Assembly: GCA_016720685.1 (NCBI GenBank)
Contig: JADKKC010000005.1
Location: 50,644 to 114,643 of the forward strand
Source of the DNA: Zoogloea sp.
GTDB lineage: Bacteria > Pseudomonadota > Gammaproteobacteria > Burkholderiales > Rhodocyclaceae
Reading direction: 5' to 3'
DNA: 64,000 bases
Within the stretch, counting starts at the first letter, position 1. Every line of letters starts with the position of its first letter. The position numbers and the translations under genes are program-made. Shown here piece by piece: positions 9,757-19,134 of this stretch. The notes below the pieces were generated by a model. It was given only the letters and a program-made list of their open reading frames with translations. It made no database searches and had not been told where the DNA came from.

Positions 9757-11649
9757 CACAGGCTCCGCACTTGCTTGATGCCGTGCTGTTCGAGGATCGC
9801 GGCCAGGTTGCTCTTGGCAACATCGTTCTCAAAGGCGCTATCGCGGAAGACCGCCGTGGTGTCGCCGACCGTACCTTGCTCCTCACGCCAGGCGACCATG
9901 CCCAGCGCCAGGGCTTCTACTTCAGCCGCCTTGATGCTTTCGACCAGGCAGGTCATCAGTACACCTGCGCCAACACTATTGACCTGCTTGCCCGCGATTT
10001 CGCGCTTCTCAATGGTAATACAGAGGTCCAGGCCCAGCTTGAGCAGGATTTCGTAAAGAATGTCGTCGCTGCTGCGGCCTGGCTGAAGATGTTCAAGGTG
10101 GTCGAAAAGTGAGGCTTTCAGGTCGTTAACCGCAGGATTCCAGACGCGGATGTTGGAGGTGTCGAGCTTGAAAGCACGAAAACCAAGGTCCTTTTGCAGC
10201 AAAGGCTTTTCGTTACGTACTTTCTGACCTGCTCGCTTAATTCGATCCCTCGTGATATCTGCGATTGTCTTATATCCTCGCGGAGATACGTCGGTTAAGA
10301 GCTCAGGTAGTTGAACCAAAATACAACGGCGGAAACCATCATCCTCCGAATTCAAAGCGTAAGTTGCGTGTAGTGTCGTACCTGACCCACCAAAAAAATC
10401 CAAAACTAACGCATCTTTGCCAGCCCCGATTTGTAGTACTCGTTTTATGAGGCGAACCGGCTTTGGAGTGATAAATAGATCTTCACCTGCATCGGCCTCC
10501 ATTATTTGCGACAACTCCTGCTTTGCGTGGCGTGTGCTGCCAACGTCTTTCCACGGCCAGTATGTTTGCGGAACAACCCCGTCTTTTACCTCGGAGATGA
10601 AGCGTTTGATGCCGGGACGGTTATCACCGGAAGTCCCCCACCAAATTCGACTATCTTTGTTCAGTTCGTTGAATTTTTCTTCACTAATACGCCAATAGCT
10701 TCCTGCTGGCGGACCAGAAATCACCTTTCCCGATGGGGTCGTGATTGAGTAGCGACCCTGACCGTAATAATTACGCGCTGCCAGATCGCCTAGCCATGGA
10801 CCACGCGGGTCGTTATCTGGATTTTGTAACGCGCAACCATCTCTTCCGTCCTTGGGAGCGGACATGGTCGCCAAATATCGCTATTCTTGGCATAGATAAC
10901 GACATAGTCATGGTCTTCGCTTAAATGAACAGCCGAATTTTTCGGACTATCCATCTTGTGCCAAATCACGTTTGCAATGAAATTTTCTGGACCAAAAATT
11001 TCATCCATCACGTGGCGAAGGTTGTGAATCTCATGATCCGCAATACTGATGAATATTGCTCCATCGTCTGCCAGCAGAGCTTGAGAGAGCTTTAGACGGG
11101 GGTACATCATATTCAACCAATCGGTGTGAAAGCGCCCACTTGATTCAGTATTTGTCGATGTCTTTGTTCCGCTATCAGTCTGACCAGTAATATCCAGATA
11201 GTTTTTGATGCTGTCTTGGAAATTATCGGGATAAACAAAATCCTTCCCCGTGTTGTAAGGTGGGTCGATATAGATCAGCTTCACCTTTCCCGCGTAGCTT
11301 TTCTGCAGCAGCTTCAGCACTTCAAGGTTGTCGCCCTCGATCATCAAGTTCTGCGTTGTCTCCCAATCGACGCTTTCCTCCGGGCATGGACGCAGGGTGC
11401 CAGTACTCGGGGTCAGGGCAATCTGCCGCGCCTTCTTTTTGCCATGCCAGTTCAGGCCATATTTCTCGTCTGCATCGGTCACGGTCTGATCGCCGACCAA
11501 GGCTTTCAGCACATCGACGTTGATGGCCGACCCATTCGCACCTTCCGTCACCGTTCGGGAAACAGAGCTTTCAGTTGGGCCAGGTTGTCGGCCACGATGT
11601 TGGCGGATTGCGCTTCTGGACTGTTGGCTTCGATTTTTACGATACTCAT
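9756..11649 (-). CDS. mod: Type III DNA methyltransferase Mod subunit, two frameshifts
   Basis: Mod recognises the target site and methylates adenine-N6, protecting DNA from Res. The start is ATG 11649 (MSIVKIEANSPEAQSANIVA). A missing base near 11555 splits LFPE from AVTEGANGS; the frame continues through ENLMIEGDNLEVLK-like sequence (NLMIEGDNLEVLKLLQKSYA) and the catalytic motif IDPPYNTGKDF. A second missing base (A in an AAAA run near 10823) splits VARYKI from NPDNDPRGPWLGDLAARNYY. The SAM motif LDFFGGSGTTLHATYAL follows the DPPY motif, the order of beta-class enzymes. Repaired length is 631 residues, typical for the family. The target recognition domain lies between the two motifs, and its specificity cannot be read here. 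Confidence 0.88.
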
Positions 11650-11703
11650 GAAATTCTCGGTTCAATTATTGGTGTGTCTTGCATCTTGGAATTCTTGCTG
11701 TGT

Positions 11704-12456
11704 CTACTCGTCGTATTCACAACAGGTTTTATCCGCCAAGTAAGTTCGGCCACAGCACTCGCATTCGGCGGCGTCAATATCTGTGTTGCAACAAAAGCAA
11801 AATGGTTTGTCGTGATAGCCAATGACCAGGAATTCTTGCCTGCAAATCGGGCAATCTAGCGTTCCACGAAATTCATCGGGTGTATCAACCTCTTCCTCGC
11901 TCCATTGCGGCCAGCGTTGGTGCATCCAGCGTTCAAGGCGATGGCTGGCAATCCAGTAAAGGTCGCGCCTGTCGTAGACGTGATCCTGGATGGCGCGTAG
12001 TCGCTCAGGTGTCAGGTCGTCAGCCAGTTTTTCATTGAGTACTTCGCCGACGAAAAACAGGATAAAGGCCAGCGATTCCGACAGTGTTTTGTCGTCCTCA
12101 TCCTTATGGTCGTAACGGTGGTGCTCAATGCGATTTCTACGGCCCTGCATCTTCTCGATCACTTCACGCGACTGCTTGAAAAGTCCAAGCTCAAGGTTAT
12201 CGAGACGGTTCATCGCCTCTTTCGCGCCGACCGTGATTGAGTCGTCTTTAACGGGCTTGTCGATATCCCGATAAATAAGCAGGGGGTTGACGCGATAAAG
12301 TTGCTCCTTGAGGAAAAGCTCTATCGCATGAAAAACCGTCATGATGGCGTGTTTCCGGCTCGAATAGCTCGAATCACGCATGAAGTAGTCGATCCCGACC
12401 TGAAGCGAATCAATCGCGTTCAAATAGATTTCACTACGTTGGTTGACTATCCGCAT
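11704..12456 (-). CDS. HEPN-like protein with C-terminal cysteine (zinc-ribbon-like) domain
   Basis: I do not recognise an established family. The 250-residue product has an all-helical N-terminal region with HAIMTVFHAIELFLKEQLYR (residues 36-55) and the motif RNRIEHH at 107-113. This fits the Rx4-6H signature of HEPN proteins, many of which are RNases or toxin-like effectors in defence loci. The C-terminus is cysteine-rich: CPIC at 202-205, CFCC at 220-223, CECC at 232-235 and CC near 245, suggesting one or two zinc sites. It starts 5 bases after the DUF4391 stop with AAGGAC as ribosome binding site, and mod starts 54 bases downstream, so it sits inside the R-M operon. The HEPN assignment is inference. 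Confidence 0.5.
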   Translation of the reverse strand: MRIVNQRSEIYLNAIDSLQVGIDYFMRDSSYSSRKHAIMTVFHAIELFLKEQLYRVNPLLIYRDIDKPVKDDSITVGAKEAMNRLDNLELGLFKQSREVIEKMQGRRNRIEHHRYDHKDEDDKTLSESLAFILFFVGEVLNEKLADDLTPERLRAIQDHVYDRRDLYWIASHRLERWMHQRWPQWSEEEVDTPDEFRGTLDCPICRQEFLVIGYHDKPFCFCCNTDIDAAECECCGRTYLADKTCCEYDE

Positions 12457-12461
12457 TGTCC

Positions 12462-13232
12462 TTACAGTTTTCCAAGGATCACCCCCAATTCACCTTGAAT
12501 TCGCTTGATTTCGAGGTTCAATTCCACCTGTCTGGCAACCTGCCTCTCCTTGGAGGCTAAGCCTCTGAGACGGCCAAGTTCTGTTTGCAGTTGTTTCGAT
12601 TCCAACAGTGCCTGATGGCGTTCTGCCGCGTGTTCGCGGGATGACGAAAGAGCGAAGACACCTGTAACAAAGCCGGTTTGCAAGGCGATCACGGTATCCA
12701 TCCAACCTTGGTAAAGCGCGTAGAGGGACAGGCGCGGCTGCTTTTCGAGCGAGAGGGCATCGACGAACTGCTGTATCAGGTCCGGTCGCTCCGGGGAATG
12801 CAGGTTGGCCTCCAGTACATCGCCGTCCAGCACGGTTTTTCCGGCTTCGTTTTGCGCCCAGCGTTTATGTGCCAGCGAGATGCTGACACCGGCCTGAGAG
12901 TGCGCCATCAAAAAAGTGGGATAGGGAATGGCACGATGCACCAACTCGGCGATGCGGTTGGCCTTGGCTTCCGGGCGCAGGTTGATGCTCAGGATGGCGA
13001 TTTCAAGGTAATCACGCGCTTCGTCCTGATAGGCAGGAATACCGACCGTCACTGGCTTCAGAGCGGCCAGCCAATGGATGTCGTCGATTCCATCGGTAAT
13101 GGCGCGTTTATCCGTGGTTGTCGGTGCCCCCGTTTCGACCAGCATTTTCTTGGGAATACGCTGGTTGACCGCAGCACTCTCTGGAAAGCCCAGGGCAGCG
13201 ACGAGGCGCGGAAGATCGACACTGACGGTCAA
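12462..13232 (-). CDS. DUF4391 domain protein
   Basis: A 256-residue protein. Its N-terminal part holds the family pattern VNQRIPKKMLVETGAPTTTD, then ITDGIDDIHWLAALKPVTVG. DUF4391 has no known activity but repeatedly occurs with helicase and type III methyltransferase genes. The last 60 residues are a Leu/Glu/Arg-rich probable coiled coil (residues about 205-250). The start is a TTG that overlaps the helicase stop (AATTGACC); no better ATG exists upstream of the conserved block. The next gene starts five bases after its stop. The context suggests a subunit of the same defence machine. Confidence 0.7.
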   Translation of the reverse strand: MTVSVDLPRLVAALGFPESAAVNQRIPKKMLVETGAPTTTDKRAITDGIDDIHWLAALKPVTVGIPAYQDEARDYLEIAILSINLRPEAKANRIAELVHRAIPYPTFLMAHSQAGVSISLAHKRWAQNEAGKTVLDGDVLEANLHSPERPDLIQQFVDALSLEKQPRLSLYALYQGWMDTVIALQTGFVTGVFALSSSREHAAERHQALLESKQLQTELGRLRGLASKERQVARQVELNLEIKRIQGELGVILGKL

Positions 13233-16200
13233 TTCACTTGCCCCGGCAGGATCACCATGTAGGCGATGACCTCAAAATCGTTACTGCCAGCGAACTCGCC
13301 TTTCAAGGCATGGGTTCCGCCCGGCAAAAACAGGCTGGCAATTGCCCTTTCTTCACTCTTGCCGACAATCGAAGCCACCGCAGCCGCCAGCATTTGCTGC
13401 ACCGATGCCATGTCTGCGCCGTGCTTGGTCTGCCTGTCGAAACTGTGGATGGCAGCCGAGTCGGGAGTGTCACGGCCCAGGCTGACACGCTTGAGCCAGT
13501 CGAGGATGCGCTTGGCCTGGGTATAGGGGAGTTCAACCGATCCCGCTTCGCTGACATGGACGAGGAAATGCGGGGCCAGCGGGTAGCCTGTATCGGTAAT
13601 CTTCTGTGCGGCAGCCCCTTCGGCTCGTAAGCAAAAAACAACGCCGGGTGTGATGTCAGCATCCATGCTGGTGGTGACGGCGCAAGCCCCCAGAGGCAGG
13701 GATTCGAGCTTGCCGGGATGCGCTTTAAGGTGCTGCGCCAGGTCGATACGAAAATCGGTGAGCGTCAAATCGGTAATCGAGACGCCGGAAGAGAGGTCTT
13801 CGAGGTCGATCACCGTGTCCTGCAGCTTGAGCAGTTGCTTGCGCCGGTATTCTAGGTCGTTCATGGGATTGCCGGACTGCTGCTCAATCAGGTTTTCTTC
13901 GCCGGTTGCCGAAATGTCGAGCAGCACCATGCGCCCACTGACCCGCTGTTCGAGATTGATGTACTCGTCCAGTTCCATGTTCGGCCAGAAATTCACCAGT
14001 TGAATGCGCTCATTGGGCGAGCCGATGCGGTCGATACGGCCAAACCGCTGAATGATGCGAACCGGGTTCCAGTGAATGTCGTAGTTGATTGAGCCAGTCG
14101 CAATCCTGCAGGTTCTGGCCTTCGCTGATGCAATCGGTGGCAATCAGCAAATCCAGTTCGCCTTCATGTGCCAGGTCGGCAGGGCGCTCCTTGGAGCGCG
14201 GCGAAAAGGAGGTCAGGATCGAGGCAAGATCCTTGCGGAGATGCGGCAGGCTGCTTTGATTCCGCCCCGAACCCGTTACCAAGGCACTTTCGATGCCTAA
14301 ATCAGTCTTGGCCCACGCCGACAGTTGCTCGTACAAGTAGACCGCTGTGTCAGCAAAGGCTGTGAAGATGATGATTTTCTTGTTGCCTGGATTGGTAGGG
14401 TGCTGGAACTTATGGGTGATGACTTCACGCAGTGCGGTCAGCTTGGCATCCCGAGCAGCATCGACCTGCTTGGCTGCGGCATAAAGGGCTGCCAAGCGAT
14501 TGCGGTCTTCGATCAGGTCATGCCGCCAGCGTAGCAAATCGACATCGCTTAACAGCACCTTGACCTTGCGGCCCACCAACAAGCTTTCAAAGGCCGGATC
14601 GTCGATATCGACATCGGCGATGTCCAGTTCCTCAAATTCAGGATCATGAGCTTCGATACGCGCCAGGGTGGCTTCGACATCCTTCAATTGCCGATGCACT
14701 GTCAGCGTGAACGAGGAAACTGCGCTCTCCATACGCTTGAGGACATTGACGCGCAGCAGGTGAATCAAGCTTTCCTCGCGGTCAACCTGCCGGAAGAAAC
14801 TTTCGCCACCGCGAATTTGGGTGCTGTACTTGGCGTCGTAATCAGCCTGCTTATGCGGCAGCACATAGCGAAGCGGTGCATAGGAGGCCAAGTTGAGGCG
14901 ACGAATCTCCAGGTTGATGTCTCGAATCGAACGGAACTCGCCAGCACGATCCACGTCAGGCTTGATGTTGATCGGGGGCAGTCGCTGCGGAAATGCGCCG
15001 GTCTCCGCCGTCCCGTAGTACTTTTGAATATGCTTGCGGGACCGTGCAATCGTCAGGTGATCCAGTAAGGTGAAGTAGTCGAAGCCCAGCATTTCGACCA
15101 GACGGCTGGGCGTTTTCTCTTCATCGTCGAGACTCAGCCAACGGTTGAACTGGGCCTGCGCCTTGCGCGTAGTGGCCTCGATGCTGGCGATACCGTGTTC
15201 CATCAATGCCGTGTCGTCGCCTTCAGTGGCAAAGGCGATCTGGTTCCGCAGATCAGCAAGGCGGTTATTGACCGGCGTGGCCGACAGCATCAACACACGG
15301 GTTTTGACACCTTCCTTGATGATCCGGCGCATCAGGCGGTCGTAACGGGATTCACGCCCTTTATGTGTGGCCTTGTTACGGAAATTGTGCGACTCGTCGA
15401 TGACCACCAGGTCGTAGTTACCCCAATTCACATGGGCGAGGTCGATATCGCCCGAGGTGCCGCCCTCGCGTGAGAGGTCGGTGTGATTAAGCACATCGAA
15501 ATTAAGGCGGTCGGCAGCCAGCACGTTGCGCTTGTCGTTGGCCTTGTACAGCGTCCAGTTGTCGCGTAAACGCTTCGGGCACAGCACCAGCACTCGGTCA
15601 TTGCGAAGCTCGAAGTATTTGATGACGGCCAAGGCCTCGAAGGTTTTTCCGAGACCCACACTGTCGGCAATAATGCAGCCACCGAACCGATTCAGCTTGT
15701 CGATAGCCCCAACAACGCCATCGCGCTGGAACTTGTACAGCTTCTTCCAGACCCGCGTGTTGCGAATGCCCGTGGCCGATTTAACGATGCGCTCTTCGTC
15801 CATCTCGTCTGCGGCATTGCTGAAGAGATGGGAAAGAATCAGTGCGTAGAGTGTGAAGGGAGGACAGTCGGCAGCCAGAGATTCCAGCGCCTCGATAAAC
15901 GCCTGCTTATTTACGTCGTCGTGAGGAAGGCTACTCCACTGCATGTCGAACCATTGGCTCAACATCGCGGCTTCATCCGCCGTATCAGAAGCCTGGATGA
16001 GGTTAAGGGGGTTGCCGGGCGTAATTCCCAGCCCGTCACTGGTCAGCCCAAAAGAACCCATCACCACCTGCTGGGCTGCGCCGTTCGTGTCTCGAACAAC
16101 CGCCACACCTTGTGGCACCTTGCCTTTGGCTAGGCGAATCTCTGCTGTACCTTTGGCCCACTCCGCACACTGCTTTGCCAACCAGCGTGACAGCAACTGA

Positions 16201-16424
16201 TTCCTGGCCGGTCGATCAGCTTCGTTACCCAGTAGCCTGAGTTCGCCATCGACGGAAGGAATTACGATGTTGCTCTGCTTCAAAGTCGCCAGCTTGGACT
16301 GCAGCGCCGAGAAGGCAAACAACGAGAACTCCGGGGTCACAACATCAAGCTGGCCGTCCTTTTGCAACTTGGGATCAAGCAGGTCGATGACGCGATCAGT
16401 GCCGGTGTTTTTAAGCAAACGCAT
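13229..16424 (-). CDS. SNF2/SF2-family helicase of the defence operon, single frameshift
   Basis: A 1064-residue (repaired) ATP-dependent translocase. The first ~200 residues are an N-terminal domain (MRLLKNTGTDRVIDLLDPKL). The SF2 core follows: YKFQRDGVVGAIDKL (Q-like), Walker A IIADSVGLGKTFEALAVIKY, LVLCPKRLRDNW (Ia), DLVVIDESHNFRN (DEAH-type motif II), LMLSATPVNN (III), IIIFTAFADTAVYLYEQL (IV) and ATDCISEGQNLQDCD (V). An extra A near 14090 breaks the frame after CDWL. It resumes as INYDIHWNPVRIIQRFGRID, which is motif VI with the arginine finger. The C-terminal 250 residues are not recognised. The start overlaps the upstream ribbon-helix-helix gene by 14 bases and the stop overlaps the DUF4391 start. 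Distinct from Res; no nuclease motif seen. Confidence 0.8.
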
Positions 16425-16611
16425 GGCCTAGTTCTCCCCCGCATTCCGGGCGGAAGCTGACGGTTGCAACAGCCTTCTTGGCATAATCCCGAACAAGCAC
16501 CTCAATCATGGATGCTAGGGAGCGATGCTCTAGCTCTGCCGCCTGACGCAGCAAATCCTTAATCTCGGCAGTGGTTCTGATGGTCAGGGTTTCGTTCTTT
16601 TGGCGTGGCAT
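16411..16611 (-). CDS. Ribbon-helix-helix regulator heading the defence operon
   Basis: A 66-residue protein with the RHH pattern: beta strand NETLTIRTTAEIKDLLRQAA (residues 6-25), then helix LEHRSLASMIEVLVRDYAKK. Such small Arc/MetJ-like proteins bind DNA as dimers at direct repeats and commonly repress their own operon. It is the first gene after the promoter, and its 3' end overlaps the helicase start by 14 bases. Two ACTGCCA repeats spaced by one helical turn lie across the -10 box, a good candidate operator. Confidence 0.7.
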   Translation of the reverse strand: MPRQKNETLTIRTTAEIKDLLRQAAELEHRSLASMIEVLVRDYAKKAVATVSFRPECGGELGHAFA

Positions 16612-16630
16612 GGGAAGCCTCGATTACAAG

Positions 16631-16665
16631 ACTGCCAATGTACTGCCATTTAGGGTTTGGTTCAA
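16631..16665 (-). promoter_or_regulatory. Promoter of the leftward defence operon with overlapping direct-repeat operator
   Basis: On the minus strand TTGAAC (16660-16665) and TACATT (16637-16642) are separated by 17 bases, each four of six to the sigma-70 consensus. The plus strand reads ACTGCCA at 16631-16637 and again at 16642-16648, an exact 11-bp repeat overlapping the -10 box and the expected start point. It lies 26-54 bases before the RHH gene start. Confidence 0.55.
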
Positions 16666-16880
16666 TGCCAAACAAATTGCCTACATGAGGGAATGAGGTG
16701 GAATCCTCCGGGCATTTGGCGATGAAAAGCTCAAAGCAGTCCATCTCAGACAACCAATGAAGCCACCACAGCACGACTAACCAGAAAAGATCGAGCCGAA
16801 GAGGATGAAGTCTGATGCCGGGAGGTGATGCCGAACGTGAGCCGCGTTTGTTTGTAATAGATTGATTATCAAAGATAAAT

Positions 16881-16910
16881 TTGACAATTCGAGCGGTTTT
16901 GCGCTAAGCT
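16881..16910 (+). promoter_or_regulatory. Candidate rightward promoter
   Basis: A perfect TTGACA at 16881-16886 is followed after 18 bases by TAAGCT (16905-16910). It faces the rightward block from 17192 and would give a leader of about 275 bases. The -10 box is weak, so the start site is uncertain. Confidence 0.45.
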
Positions 16911-17112
16911 AAAAACGCACATCGCTGTCATTGGACGCCTTTGCCAAGGCGTTTCCGACCCCTAGCCGACCTGTCGGCGTCTCCTAGAAACAAGCCCATT
17001 CACCAATTTTCAAGCTTGAGCAATTCCGCTCAGGCCAAGTCACGTCGGTTGGTTTTGCGTCCCTTCGCTTCAACGGTATGTCGCTCGTCGGCAGGGTTCA
17101 GCATGTACTGGT

Positions 17113-17156
17113 GGTTCGCACGAATTTCAGTTTGGCGACGGTCATTCGTGCGAACC
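17113..17156 (+). promoter_or_regulatory. 13-bp perfect hairpin before the first rightward gene
   Basis: GGTTCGCACGAAT (17113-17125) and ATTCGTGCGAACC (17144-17156) are exact inverted repeats around an 18-base loop. No T run follows, so it is not a terminator. It sits 35 bases before the ATG at 17192 and could be an operator or an mRNA structure controlling the downstream genes. Confidence 0.6.
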
Positions 17157-17191
17157 GTGTGATGAAGATCCACCACAAGGAGCACCCTACC

Positions 17192-17513
17192 ATGACTGCA
17201 ACCAGTCACACAGCAATGCCAAACTACGCCCTTTGGCAGCGCCCACCGCTGTTCAATTTGGGCGAAATCTACGCCACACCGGGCGCGATGGCCTTCCTTC
17301 AGGAAAACGACCTGACGCCCTATGAATTCCTGCATCGCCACCACACCGGCGACAGGGGCGATCTCGATCCCGAGGATATTAGAGACTAATCGTGCAGCCT
17401 TGCACTACGGCAATCGTTTGCTTTCTTCCTACGAAATCGGCAATCAGAAGCTGTGGCTCATCACGGAGGCCGACCGCAGCAGCACTACTGTTCTCTTACC
17501 TGAGGAGTACTGA
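17192..17513 (+). CDS. Small conserved plasmid/ICE protein, single frameshift
   Basis: Homologues of about 100 residues are common on plasmids and integrative elements, but their function is unknown. The first part has NLGEIYATPGAMAFLQENDL and LHRHHTGDRGDLDPED. A frame break near 17380 is followed by TNRAALHYGNRLLSSYEIG, then KLWLITEADRSSTTVLLPEE and Y at the C-terminus, the typical family ending. Start ATG 17192 has AAGGAG nine bases upstream. The reconstructed length is about 106 residues. It begins the rightward unit and is two bases from the next start. Confidence 0.6.
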
Positions 17514-17515
17514 AC

Positions 17516-18568
17516 ATGGGACTCGCAGAAAAAATCCGGGAGAACCACGAACTCGCCGCCGCCACGCAACAAGCTTTGCGTAATGGCCGTCGTGTCATCC
17601 GTCGCATTGCCGAAGTGGAGCCGATCAGTCTTCCCGCGGTGATCGAAACGCAGCCGTTACCCCAGCCAGTGCCGATCCCGCATACCGCCATCTCCGTTTC
17701 ACCGCTCGACCTACCTGCCGAGCAGTTCAAGGCAGGTTTGAATCGCCGGAAAGCGAACCGTGAGCTATTGATGGAGTGGCTTCGATCAGCCTTGGTTGAT
17801 GGTGTCGATTTCGGAAGAATCCACGTTGCCAGCAAGGAACGATGCCAGTTTGCCAAACAAGGCAGGAGTGAAGGTTGCGATCCTCATCACTGGTCAAAGC
17901 CATCGCTGTTCAAGCCTGGCGCTGAAAAAATCACCGGCATGTTGGGCATGACCGTGCATTACCCATCGTTGCCAGACTACGAGCAAGCTGTGTTGAATGG
18001 CACTGCACTGACCACCGTCATGCTGCGCTGCGAACTCAGGGATGCTCATGGCCGAGTCATTGCCGAAGGTGTTGGCGCTCGCAACGTCAGCCAGGACTAT
18101 GGCGACATGAACAAAACGCTGAAGATGGCCGAAAAATCAGCGCATATAGATGCAACGCTCAGGTGCGCGGGATTATCAGAGTGTTATTCACAGGATTTGG
18201 AAGACCGTCCGGTAGAAGGGGAAGTGCCGGACGCTCCGTTGCAGCCAAAGCCTCGACGATCAGCAAAGTCTGCAACGCCTGCATCGGGTGCAACTGCTGC
18301 AACGACTGCAACCGATAGCAATACCGACGACAGCCAGATCGAGAAAGAGCAACTTACGGCCCTGCGTCAGCATATTCGTCAGTACGGTTTCACCGAAAAC
18401 GAGTTTTGGCATGGCTCTACAAAACGACTGGGGGTAGCGTCACCAAGCTCGGAACAACTGACGCCAGCGCAGTGTTCGTCAATCTTGAAGCGCCTCGCCA
18501 TCTGGTCAGAGGGCGAAAAAACATTTGCCAATGGTCAGAGTCAGCCGGAGGGGGGTAGCCATGAGTAA
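17516..18568 (+). CDS. Putative single-strand-annealing/recombination protein
   Basis: A 350-residue protein resembling phage and ICE single-strand-annealing proteins of the Rad52-like type. Supporting segments are HHWSKPSLFKPGAEKITGML (about 120-140), a stretch about making polar contacts (CELRDAHGRVIAEGVGARNV) and DYGDMNKTLKMAEKSAHIDA, which resembles the conserved substrate loop of such annealases. The N-terminal 90 residues are a Pro-rich extension. Residues about 240-285 are a low-complexity Ala/Thr/Ser linker before a short C-terminal helical domain (TALRQHIRQYGFTENEFWHG). GAGGAG precedes ATG 17516. It is followed directly by a Gp157-like gene, a common partner of annealases in phages. 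The annealase call is inference. Confidence 0.45.
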   Translation: MGLAEKIRENHELAAATQQALRNGRRVIRRIAEVEPISLPAVIETQPLPQPVPIPHTAISVSPLDLPAEQFKAGLNRRKANRELLMEWLRSALVDGVDFGRIHVASKERCQFAKQGRSEGCDPHHWSKPSLFKPGAEKITGMLGMTVHYPSLPDYEQAVLNGTALTTVMLRCELRDAHGRVIAEGVGARNVSQDYGDMNKTLKMAEKSAHIDATLRCAGLSECYSQDLEDRPVEGEVPDAPLQPKPRRSAKSATPASGATAATTATDSNTDDSQIEKEQLTALRQHIRQYGFTENEFWHGSTKRLGVASPSSEQLTPAQCSSILKRLAIWSEGEKTFANGQSQPEGGSHE

Positions 18569-19057
18569 GCCACTATTTGCACTGGCCGACGAATTCCTGG
18601 AGCTTGCTCGGGTGCTGTCGGATGAGCAGGAGATGCCGAATGACATCATTGACGAAATTCTTGAAGCCTACTCGGGCGAACTAGAAACCAAGTGCTGGAA
18701 CGTGGCCGCGATGATTCAGCGGTTCGAGGTGGCCGAGATGTTCGCACCGTGGAGAAACGCATCGTTGGCCGACGAAAAAACCTGGAAGGTCGTGCTGACT
18801 GGTTACGTAACTACCTGCTGGTGAACATGCTTCGCACCGGCATCAACGAACTGTCCTCACCGGAGTTCGTGGTCAAGGTGTGCGACAACCCGCCGAAGGT
18901 CATCCTCGATGATGAGGACGCCATCCCTGACGACTACAAGGAAGAGGAAACCGTCGTTTCGATCAAGAAGGCAGAACTGCGGTCGGCCATGCTCGACGAT
19001 GGCGAAATTATTCCTGGCTGCCATCTGGAAAAAGGCAAGCGCCTAAAAATTTCCTGA
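18561..19057 (+). CDS. Siphovirus Gp157-like protein, single frameshift
   Basis: Gp157 family members occur beside phage recombination genes, and one was linked to phage resistance; the mechanism is unknown. ATG 18561 overlaps the previous stop by 8 bases. Frame one gives MSKPLFALADEFLELARVLS and an acidic helical region up to RFEVAEM. Near 18738 the frame breaks and resumes as RTVEKRIVGRRKNLEGRADW, then LRNYLLVNMLRTGINELSSP, the family core. The C-terminal block has NPPKVILDDEDAIPDDYKEE and GEIIPGCHLEKGKRLKI. Repaired length is about 165 residues, normal for the family, with a central coiled coil. Confidence 0.75.
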
Positions 19058-19134
19058 TCCTGCTTCTCAACTAATGGAGAGCTTCGGCGCTATTGAACAG
19101 CGCCGGGGCCTCCTATTGCCTGGAGATAACTCAA

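Larger units (their letters stand above)
16612..17191. other. Divergent control region between the two island transcription units
   Basis: About 580 bases without a supported gene. It holds the leftward promoter/operator, a rightward promoter and a roughly 280-base leader. The leader contains hairpins ACGCCTT-TGCC-AAGGCGT (16935-16952), GCCGAC/GTCGGC near 16965-16980, and a long 13-bp inverted repeat at 17113-17156. Confidence 0.6.

Noticed and set aside
4268..16424. Classical BREX or DISARM system
   Set aside because: No pglX/pglZ/brxC-like or DUF1998-type gene is present; the methyltransferase and restriction subunits are clear type III Mod and Res.
16559..16774. 71-residue leftward frame upstream of the RHH gene
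   Set aside because: It covers the promoter and operator and has no coding signature.
16941..17162. 73-residue rightward frame in the 16.9-17.2 kb leader
   Set aside because: Composition is Arg/Ser-rich and the stretch is better explained by RNA hairpins and a leader.
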